From Oscillospiraceae bacterium (lineage in GTDB: Bacteria; Bacillota_A; Clostridia; Saccharofermentanales; Saccharofermentanaceae), in NCBI GenBank assembly GCA_902791885.1, contig CADAXO010000064.1:5706-15119 (forward strand): a stretch of 9,414 nucleotides of DNA, read 5' to 3'. Positions 1-5,513 of the stretch are shown in pieces. Each line of letters starts with the position of its first letter. Position 1 is the first letter of the stretch. The notes beneath the pieces were generated by a model. The model saw only the letters and a program-made list of their open reading frames with translations, was not told the DNA's origin and ran no database searches. The position numbers and the translations under genes were made by a program.

Positions 1-2768
1 ATGGTATCCATAACTTCATCTACAGCAGCGAAAGACTCTTCTTTCGTCATTTCCTCAGGTGTGTGGATCGTGATGATGATCTCGTTCGTGACGATGTCAG
101 GGATGTAGATGATACCCGTAACGAAGATCATGTATACGGAGAATCCGAGGAGAAGTATAGCCGTAAGCAAAGGGATGAACTTGTGCTTCAGGCACCATCT
201 TAAGGATGCTCCGTACTTTTCGAGGACTTTATTGAAAAGCTTGTGCTCCTTCGGCTTAGCTTTCTTCAGGAGCGTGCTGCACGATGCGGGTACGACCGTA
301 AGAGCCATAACGAGGGATGCCACAAGGCAGTAGCCGATCGAGAGTGCCATCGGGTACAGCATGGATCTTACGAGGCTCGACGCGAATACCGCCGGGAAGA
401 AAACGCAGATCGTGGTAAGCGTGGAAGCGATGATGGCTCCTCTTACCTGACGCGCGCCCTGAACGGCAGCTCTTGCAGCGGGGATGCCGCGGCCTACGAG
501 TCTGAAGATGTTCTCCATTACAACGACCGAGTTATCAACAAGCATTCCTATACCGAGCGAGAGGCCCGAGAGGGTCATCATGTTGAGCTCGAGGTTCGTG
601 AAGTACATAAGCACGATAGCGAAAAGAACCGAAAGCGGGATACTGATCGCAACGACGATAGTAGGCTTAACATCCTTGAGGAACAAAGCCAGGATGATGA
701 TAGCGAGGAGCGCTCCGAGGAGCATGCTCTGGAATACGCTTTCGATGACCATGTTGATGTAATCGCCCTGGTCAACGAGATTGATCGAATGGAAGCCGGG
801 ATAAAGCTCGGCGAGTTTTTCAAGTGCGTTGTTACAGTTGGCGGAGACTTCGTTGGTACCTGACGTTGAAGTCTTGAAGATGCTGAGGATGATTCCGTCC
901 GAGCCGTTAAGCTTCGTGTAAGACTCGCCGGAAGTATCGACGACAACGATGTCTGCGATATCCTCAAGGCGGACCGTTCCGATAGTCTCGTTATTGAGAA
1001 GAAGCGCGGACGAGATATCTTCGACGCTCGAGAACTCTTCGCCGACACGGAGGAGCCATGACTGGTCTTCGGCATCGTCGATGTAGCCTACGGGCATCGA
1101 GAAGTTCTGTGCATAGATAAGCTGCGAGAGTGTATTCGGGTCGATGAGCGCATCGGCATTGGCGCTGTTAAGTGCTGCCTCTCGCGCGGCATCGTACTGA
1201 GCCTGAGCCTGATCAAGCTGTGTCTGAGCCGTCGAAAGTGCAACAGCAGCAGTCGAGAACTGAACGGCTGCGTCGAGCTGCCCCTGTGTAAGACCTGCGA
1301 ATGCAGTCTCCACTCCGCTAAGAACTTCGGGAATGGAATCCGCAACGCCGTTAACTTCATTTACCTTGGACTCGAGGTTATTAACCTGGGTGCTTAAGTA
1401 ACCTGCCGGATCCGCATTTCTTACGCGGGCAATGATGCCGCTTAACTGTGTCATGAGCGACGACAGGTTTCTTGTTGTGTTGATAAGGTTGGTCATCGAG
1501 GAGCCGTCGATGCTGCTCTGGGACTGACCAATTGATGATCTTACCGTATTGATATCGCCGATAAGCGTATTAAGGTCATCGGGGCTTATGCCGAGACCTG
1601 TGAGAGTCGCGTTATACAAAGCCGTTGTGGCTGCGTCATAATCATCACGTGCAGTCGCAAGCTGCACGGAACCTTCTTCATAAGCGGCCTGTGCTACGGC
1701 AAGTTCTGCAGCAGCCAAGGCCTCCGCCTCAAGAAGGCTGTTAAGCTCATCTTCCGGGATTATCGGATTGTTTCTTGCGTCCGCAACAGCGGCACTTGCG
1801 CTGGTTAAGATCGATCTTGCCTGATCAAGAGCGGTACCGAGCTGCTGCTCAACAACTACGGCTCTGTCGAAAGCCTGTCTCGTGGCATCCACTCTCGCCT
1901 GTGCAGCATTGATGACCGCGTCCTGATTAGGCGTCATATTAAGAAGGCCCTGCGAAAGCTCATTAAGCCTTCCGTCTATAACACCGATGCCGTCTCTTAA
2001 GTTATTAGCGATCTCATCAGCCTGGCCGTCGATCTGGGAGAAGATGGCCGAAGACATCATGTTACCGAACTGGCCCTGTGCGTTGTCAAGCTGCTCCTGT
2101 GCCTCTTCGAGTGCTTCATAAGCCTCATCAAGACCGTCCTGAGCTTCGGCAAGAGCCGAGTTCGTCTCTCTCAAGATCCTGTTATTCAAGGCGTCGATCT
2201 TATCCTGGTTCAGTTCAACCTGGATGCTCTTCTCAACAAGACCTACCGTGGTGATGCTGGCGACGCCTTCCTGCCTTGAAAGGTAAGGGACAACATCGTT
2301 ATTTACAAAATCCGTAAGCTCATAGATATCGGCACCTTCATACTCGACCGCGACATACATGGTGGCGAGCATATCGAGGCTGACCTCCATGATGTTAGGC
2401 TTCATTACGCCGTCCGGCAGTGAGCTCTCGATCTGGTTAACCGCACTCGAGACTCTTACCATCGACGAATTCATATCGACACCGTCTGCGAATTCGAGAT
2501 AGACCATCGAATAGTTATCGGATGACTGGGAATTAACGTTCTCGACACCGCTTATGGTACCGAGGGCATTCTCCATAGGAATGGTTACCTGATCCTCTAT
2601 CTTCTCAGGGCCTGCGCCCGGGAATACTGTGACAACTATGATATAAGGGAGACTTAACTCCGGAAGAAGGTCTAACGAAAGATGCGTCAGTGAAACACCG
2701 CCCAATGCGATGATTACGATTACAGCAACCAAGATAGTAAATGGTTTCTTAACGCTGATTTTCTCCAT
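1..2768 (-). CDS. RND-family efflux permease with coiled-coil insert in the porter domain (partial, C-terminus off the window)
   Basis: This is a proton-driven membrane efflux pump of the AcrB/HAE type, reading leftwards and open at the window edge after 922 residues. The start is ATG at 2768, preceded by GGAGGT six bases upstream. TM1 (about 10-29) begins with MEKISVKKPFTILV and is followed by the porter motif LPYIIVVTVFPGAGPEKIED. The central TM bundle begins near residue 672. TM4 carries IGMLVDNSVVVMENI, with D745 matching AcrB Asp407 while AcrB Asp408 is Asn746 here, as in many VDN-type RND pumps. A further TM lies near residues 860-885, and the second porter domain has just begun at the edge. 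Residues about 203-540 are an A/Q/D/E-rich, probably helical insert in the first porter domain; the normal sequence resumes at DPNTLSQLIYAQN. No adaptor gene or TolC-like gene is visible. The family call is secure; the substrate is unknown. Confidence 0.93.
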   Translation of the reverse strand, partial: MEKISVKKPFTILVAVIVIIALGGVSLTHLSLDLLPELSLPYIIVVTVFPGAGPEKIEDQVTIPMENALGTISGVENVNSQSSDNYSMVYLEFADGVDMNSSMVRVSSAVNQIESSLPDGVMKPNIMEVSLDMLATMYVAVEYEGADIYELTDFVNNDVVPYLSRQEGVASITTVGLVEKSIQVELNQDKIDALNNRILRETNSALAEAQDGLDEAYEALEEAQEQLDNAQGQFGNMMSSAIFSQIDGQADEIANNLRDGIGVIDGRLNELSQGLLNMTPNQDAVINAAQARVDATRQAFDRAVVVEQQLGTALDQARSILTSASAAVADARNNPIIPEDELNSLLEAEALAAAELAVAQAAYEEGSVQLATARDDYDAATTALYNATLTGLGISPDDLNTLIGDINTVRSSIGQSQSSIDGSSMTNLINTTRNLSSLMTQLSGIIARVRNADPAGYLSTQVNNLESKVNEVNGVADSIPEVLSGVETAFAGLTQGQLDAAVQFSTAAVALSTAQTQLDQAQAQYDAAREAALNSANADALIDPNTLSQLIYAQNFSMPVGYIDDAEDQSWLLRVGEEFSSVEDISSALLLNNETIGTVRLEDIADIVVVDTSGESYTKLNGSDGIILSIFKTSTSGTNEVSANCNNALEKLAELYPGFHSINLVDQGDYINMVIESVFQSMLLGALLAIIILALFLKDVKPTIVVAISIPLSVLFAIVLMYFTNLELNMMTLSGLSLGIGMLVDNSVVVMENIFRLVGRGIPAARAAVQGARQVRGAIIASTLTTICVFFPAVFASSLVRSMLYPMALSIGYCLVASLVMALTVVPASCSTLLKKAKPKEHKLFNKVLEKYGASLRWCLKHKFIPLLTAILLLGFSVYMIFVTGIIYIPDIVTNEIIITIHTPEEMTKEESFAAVDEVMDT

Positions 2769-2790
2769 GCAAATACCTCCGCGGAAATAA

Positions 2791-2819
2791 ATAATAATAC
2801 GCGCGATGTAAATATTCAA
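2791..2819 (-). promoter_or_regulatory. Candidate promoter of the RND permease gene
   Basis: On the minus strand TTGAAT (2819-2814) and TATTAT (2796-2791) are separated by 17 bp, matching the housekeeping consensus at 4/6 and 5/6 positions. Transcription would start near 2784, leaving a leader of about 15 nt that contains the GGAGGT ribosome site. An overlapping TATTAT at 2799-2794 would give a poorer 14-bp spacer. This rests on pattern matching only. Confidence 0.45.
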
Positions 2820-2860
2820 CCGAGATTAGAACAATATTCCAGTATTTTGGTCGAAATTTT

Positions 2861-2890
2861 TTGTAAATTGTGAACGACTGATGATATGCT
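2861..2890 (+). promoter_or_regulatory. Candidate promoter of the PrsW-family gene
   Basis: TTGTAA (2861-2866) and TATGCT (2885-2890) lie 18 bp apart. The -10 element is preceded by TG plus one base, an extended -10 configuration that can compensate for weak hexamers. Transcription would start near 2897, about 27 bases before the ATG. The promoter is divergent from that of the RND gene; the two -35 elements are about 40 bp apart, leaving an AT-rich stretch between them. Pattern matching only. Confidence 0.4.
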
Positions 2891-2911
2891 TAAATTTGAT
2901 TGATTTGTCTT

Positions 2912-2917
2912 AAGGAG
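2912..2917 (+). promoter_or_regulatory. Shine-Dalgarno site that fixes the PrsW-family start
   Basis: AAGGAG lies six bases before ATG at 2924. The longest open frame begins at TTG 2900 and would put this ribosome site inside the coding region, so the ATG at 2924 is the better start. Confidence 0.85.
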
Positions 2918-2923
2918 AACGCC

Positions 2924-3868
2924 ATGTTATTAGCTTTAGCCCTGATCCCAGTAATCGCACTTCTGGTATTCATCTATTTCAAGGACAAAAATGAGAAAGA
3001 ACCCGTGGGGCTTCTCGTCGGCCTTTTCTTCGCAGGCTTAGGCACGATCATCACGGCTGTCATCATCGAACTGATCGGTGAAGTCATCCTCAATCTGATC
3101 ATCCCCTACGACTCGATGGTCAAGGCGGTTCTTCTCGCCATGATCGTCGTCGGCCCCGCCGAGGAATTCGGCAAATACATGGTCTTAAGACTCATCACCT
3201 GGAAGAGCAAACACTTCAACTACAGCTACGACGCCATCGTCTATGCGGTCTTCGTCTCCTTAGGCTTCGCCGCCATCGAAAATGTAGGTTACGTCTTCCA
3301 GAACGGCTGGGGAACCGCGGTTTTACGTATGTTCACGGCGATCCCGGGACACGCGAGCTTCGCGGTATTCATGGGATATTTCTACAGCAAAGCAAAATAT
3401 GCCTATATAACAAAGAACAAGTCTGCTTATCACAAATACAACGCGCTCTCATTGGTCATCCCTATGGTCCTTCACGGCATCTATGACGGAATCGTATTCG
3501 CCGCACAGGCCTCTGATGACGATGCCATCGGCGGTATCGGAGCTCTTATCTGGATCGGATTCGTCATCGCACTGTTCGTCATGTCATTCATCACGGTCCA
3601 CAAATCCGCGAAGAACGATTACTGCATCGTGAACCTCCCGAATCAGGTTCAGACGATCTACAGACCTCAGATCATCGGTAACTGGACCTGCAGCTGCGGA
3701 ACCGTCAACGGCCTCAACTTCTGTAAGAACTGCGGAAAGGCCCGCCCTGTCAGCAGCACCTGGAAATGCCCTAAATGTGAGACTCTAAGCACATTCAACT
3801 TCTGCGGCAACTGCGGCTGCCCGAGACCGATACAGCAGTTCAATCCGGATTCAGGTAGATCTTCTTGA
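2924..3868 (+). CDS. PrsW-family intramembrane metalloprotease with two C-terminal zinc ribbons
   Basis: This is a 314-residue multi-pass membrane protein. It carries the conserved PrsW motifs in order: PAEEFGK (78-84, with Glu80 and Glu81), GFAAIEN (114-120), an R...P.H segment (Arg135, Pro141, His143) and VLHGIYDG (His184, Asp188). Together these form the putative metal-binding active site within the membrane. In Bacillus subtilis, PrsW cleaves the anti-sigma factor RsiW. No sigma or anti-sigma gene is adjacent here, so the substrate cannot be assigned. After the last TM (about 205-225) the cytoplasmic tail holds two zinc-ribbon modules: Cys256/Cys258 with Cys267/Cys270, and Cys282/Cys285 with Cys294/Cys297. 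The tail probably recruits a partner or substrate, which is inference. The 3' end overlaps the convergent downstream gene by 29 bp. Confidence 0.92.
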   Translation: MLLALALIPVIALLVFIYFKDKNEKEPVGLLVGLFFAGLGTIITAVIIELIGEVILNLIIPYDSMVKAVLLAMIVVGPAEEFGKYMVLRLITWKSKHFNYSYDAIVYAVFVSLGFAAIENVGYVFQNGWGTAVLRMFTAIPGHASFAVFMGYFYSKAKYAYITKNKSAYHKYNALSLVIPMVLHGIYDGIVFAAQASDDDAIGGIGALIWIGFVIALFVMSFITVHKSAKNDYCIVNLPNQVQTIYRPQIIGNWTCSCGTVNGLNFCKNCGKARPVSSTWKCPKCETLSTFNFCGNCGCPRPIQQFNPDSGRSS

Positions 3869-5117
3869 TGCGCTTGACGGTCGCATTACCGCCGCCGTCG
3901 TCGATATAGACGTCATATTCGCCTTTGACGCTTCCTATGGTGATCACCTTTTCGATGCCGGTGTACTCCTTAAGCCTTGCGATCATGTTCTGCTTGGAAG
4001 AAAGCGGCGACAGCACCTTAAGGTACATGAAGCCGTCCCACTCGGACTCGGTGATCACGGTGCGGACGCGCTCGCCCAAAGCCTGTGCCAACGCCTCCTG
4101 CAGTGCCTTCACCTTCGCTTCCGTCTCAAGGACAGTGAGGTAGAGCACGCGCTCGGTCCCGTCGTTGCGCCTGAACCTGCTGCTGATGTAATTTCTGTAA
4201 GGCGACTCCCTGTACGCATCGAAAAGCTCTTTCTCGGCATAATTATTAAGTTCGCTGTAGAAGATCAGCACAGTGGAGTCATACATCACATTAACAAAAC
4301 AATGCATGCCCTTTTTCTTAATGATACGCTCGGCGGTCGCGCACACATCGGTCGACAGATATTCGGTGGCGAGATACTCCTTTTTCTTGAGGTCATAGAC
4401 CGCCGCGCCGTCCATAACGATGATGGGAAGCTCGAGCTTAACGCCCTTCATCAGCGATACGACCTTGGACGGCGTGTGGACAGTCGACACGGTGAACTTA
4501 AGACCGCTGTCGATCAATCTGTTAAGCTCGACGGCACTGTAATGGGAGACCGAAGGATCGTCGTTGATCAGGACGTCATCGATGCCGCAGACATAGAGAG
4601 TATTCTTATCCTGCTTACCCGGAAAATGAATGGAATTGACGAGCACTCCGACGCCGATACCGATGAACGTATCGAGTATTCGATTGATAACGAAGATGTT
4701 CGGATTCTCATCGAGCGAATGCGTAAGCGCGATGCTTAAGAACACCGAACACGAGAAGAATGCCGCATCCTTCTTGTTCAGAACGACAGTCGTATAGATG
4801 ACCGGAATGATCAGCAAAGACGCCAGCAGATAAACGATTATCGGGACTTCCATATCAACAAGGTCGATCGACACGATGAACAGAAAACCGTACAGCGCGC
4901 CGATGAACGTTCCGATGATCCTCTGGCCCGCATTGTTCTTGGTCGTCTCATAGTTCGGCTGGAGACACCAGATGGCGGCGAGTGCACTGTAAAACGGCAG
5001 ACCGTTGCCGATCGGAAGAAGCGTACGCAGATAATAGACCGCCATACAAAGCGCCACTGACAATGCCGATTTGAGAATTCGCCCGCCGATCGGCGGCAGT
5101 CTTCTTATGCGATTCAT
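3840..5117 (-). CDS. FUSC/aromatic-acid-exporter-like membrane protein fused to a degenerate HAD-like domain
   Basis: This 425-residue protein has two parts. Residues 12-165 contain about six hydrophobic helices with signatures typical of FUSC/ArAE proteins: the GQRIIGTFIGALYGF segment at 64-78 and NRILDTFIGIGVGVLVN at 145-161. Residues 172-425 resemble a Cof-type HAD phosphatase. The motif I position reads CGIDDVLI (177-184), the motif II region FTVSTVHTPSKV (208-219), the cap junction PIIVMDGAAVYD (231-242), a Lys at 375 and a motif IV position ITIGSVKGE (392-400). The HAD nucleophile Asp is Gly178 and the GDxxND acids are lost, so this half is probably a binding or regulatory domain, not an active phosphatase. 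The start is ATG 5117 with AAGGG five bases upstream. The membrane domain is about half the length of full FUSC transporters, so it probably oligomerises. The substrate is unknown. Confidence 0.8.
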   Translation of the reverse strand: MNRIRRLPPIGGRILKSALSVALCMAVYYLRTLLPIGNGLPFYSALAAIWCLQPNYETTKNNAGQRIIGTFIGALYGFLFIVSIDLVDMEVPIIVYLLASLLIIPVIYTTVVLNKKDAAFFSCSVFLSIALTHSLDENPNIFVINRILDTFIGIGVGVLVNSIHFPGKQDKNTLYVCGIDDVLINDDPSVSHYSAVELNRLIDSGLKFTVSTVHTPSKVVSLMKGVKLELPIIVMDGAAVYDLKKKEYLATEYLSTDVCATAERIIKKKGMHCFVNVMYDSTVLIFYSELNNYAEKELFDAYRESPYRNYISSRFRRNDGTERVLYLTVLETEAKVKALQEALAQALGERVRTVITESEWDGFMYLKVLSPLSSKQNMIARLKEYTGIEKVITIGSVKGEYDVYIDDGGGNATVKRIKKIYLNPD

Positions 5118-5148
5118 AACTACCCTTACTCAATTAAACTTCAGGGTA

Positions 5149-5178
5149 ATTCTATAACAAAATGCGCCGTTGGCTCAA
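5149..5178 (-). promoter_or_regulatory. Candidate promoter of the FUSC-HAD gene
   Basis: On the minus strand TTGAGC (5178-5173) and TAGAAT (5154-5149) are 18 bp apart and match consensus at 4/6 and 5/6 positions. The start point would be near 5142, giving a leader of about 25 nt that includes the AAGGG ribosome site. The -35 element sits within one arm of the inverted repeat at 5172-5199, so a regulator bound there could block it. Pattern matching only. Confidence 0.38.
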
Positions 5179-5199
5179 ATTCCACTTCATATTTGAGCC
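5172..5199. repeat. 9-bp inverted repeat, operator-like, upstream of the FUSC-HAD gene
   Basis: GGCTCAAAT (5172-5180) and ATTTGAGCC (5191-5199) are perfect complements separated by 10 bases. No T-run follows on either strand, which argues against an intrinsic terminator. The proximal arm covers the candidate -35 element of the gene starting at 5117, so an operator is the more likely role. A transcript hairpin downstream of the kinase remains possible. Confidence 0.6.
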
Positions 5200-5222
5200 C
5201 CGCGAAAGCCACTTGCAACCCA
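5200..5222. other. Short spacer between the inverted repeat and the hairpin array
   Basis: No gene or signal is supported here. The only visible structure is a short direct repeat: CCACTTG and CCCACTTGG lie about 12 bases apart (5209-5227). The whole 5118-5513 interval (396 bp) has no credible gene; it holds the inverted repeat, the hairpin array and the tandem repeat listed separately. Confidence 0.5.
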
Positions 5223-5254
5223 CTTGGTCACTTAATTTCTTAAAACACATATTC

Positions 5255-5284
5255 CGTGACCAAAAACACCCCGCTATGGTCACG
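5255..5284. repeat. Hairpin 1 of the array
   Basis: CGTGACCA (5255-5262) pairs with TGGTCACG (5277-5284) around a 14-base loop. After one mismatch three more outer pairs form (5251-5253 with 5286-5288). No T-tract follows. Confidence 0.7.
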
Positions 5285-5303
5285 AAATTCAGCCATAGAA
5301 AAA

Positions 5304-5337
5304 TCCGTGACCAAATTTCCTTCAATCTGGTCACGGA
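5304..5337. repeat. Hairpin 2 of the array
   Basis: TCCGTGACCA (5304-5313) pairs perfectly with TGGTCACGGA (5328-5337). After one mismatch a further three inner pairs form (ATT 5315-5317 with AAT 5324-5326), leaving a six-base TCCTTC loop. It is the strongest of the three stems. Confidence 0.75.
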
Positions 5338-5357
5338 ATTCTTATATACAAAATTAA

Positions 5358-5385
5358 GTGACCAAACGAGGCCAAATTTGGTCAC
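5358..5385. repeat. Hairpin 3 of the array
   Basis: GTGACCAAA (5358-5366) pairs perfectly with TTTGGTCAC (5377-5385) around a 10-base loop. Its centre is 51 bp from that of hairpin 2, which is itself 51 bp from hairpin 1. Confidence 0.72.
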
Positions 5386-5410
5386 GGAATCCGCAAATAG
5401 AGAATTTGGT

Positions 5411-5500
5411 GACCGGGAAAGCTTTAACAGAGAACGCTTTGACCGGGAAAGCTTTAACAGAGAACGCTTTGACCGGGAAAGCGTTTACAGAGGAGGTTTT
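5411..5500. repeat. 30-bp tandem repeat, three copies, built from 15-bp half-units
   Basis: The units at 5411-5440 and 5441-5470 are identical, each beginning GACCGGGAAAGCTTT. The third (5471-5500) matches over its first 12 bases and then diverges. Each unit divides into two related 15-mers, GACCGGGAAAGCTTT and AACAGAGAACGCTTT, identical at 11 of 15 positions. The block begins inside the last GTGACC half-site of the preceding array (5409-5414), so it may have arisen by local duplication from that end. It ends 13 bp before the kinase stop codon. In two plus-strand frames it reads as five-residue repeats, but there is no ribosome site and no family match, so it is treated as non-coding. Confidence 0.85.
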
Positions 5501-5513
5501 AACCCTCAAACCC

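Larger units (their letters stand above)
5225..5414. repeat. Array of eight alternating GGTCAC/GTGACC half-sites with 51-bp period
   Basis: GGTCAC occurs at 5226, 5278, 5329 and 5380. Its complement GTGACC occurs at 5256, 5307, 5358 and 5409. The core is identical in all eight copies and the flanks are similar, with an oriented half-site consensus near TTTGGTCACGGAATTC. The repeat period is 52, 51 and 51 bp, and the three internal gaps between GTGACC and GGTCAC are each exactly 16 bases. Neighbouring outward-facing half-sites form hairpins at 5255-5284, 5304-5337 and 5358-5385. The array is non-coding and lies just after the 3' end of the kinase operon. It could be a cluster of protein-binding sites, a REP/BIME-like palindromic repeat family, or structured RNA at the end of the kinase mRNA. 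It matches no family I recognise. Confidence 0.85.

Noticed and set aside
243..863. Plus-strand open frame of 206 residues
   Set aside because: It is antisense to the RND permease, highly charged and low in complexity, with no ribosome site; it is a codon-usage shadow.
2900..2923. TTG start for the PrsW-family gene
   Set aside because: The strong AAGGAG site lies inside this extension and points to ATG 2924; the extra eight residues do not resemble the family N-terminus.
3871..3902. Terminator after the PrsW-family gene (GACGG...CCGTC)
   Set aside because: The stem is only about five pairs with no T-tract, and it lies in conserved coding sequence of the opposite gene.
4302..4739. Plus-strand open frame of 145 residues
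   Set aside because: It is antisense to the FUSC-HAD gene, with no start signal or recognisable domain.
5152..5385. Minus-strand open frame of 77 residues across the hairpins
   Set aside because: It consists of translated hairpin repeats, lacks a convincing ribosome site and covers the candidate promoter of the FUSC-HAD gene.
5225..5414. CRISPR array
   Set aside because: The 51-bp spacing is regular, but only the GGTCAC/GTGACC ends are conserved across units, the spacers would be 16 bp, and no cas gene is in view.
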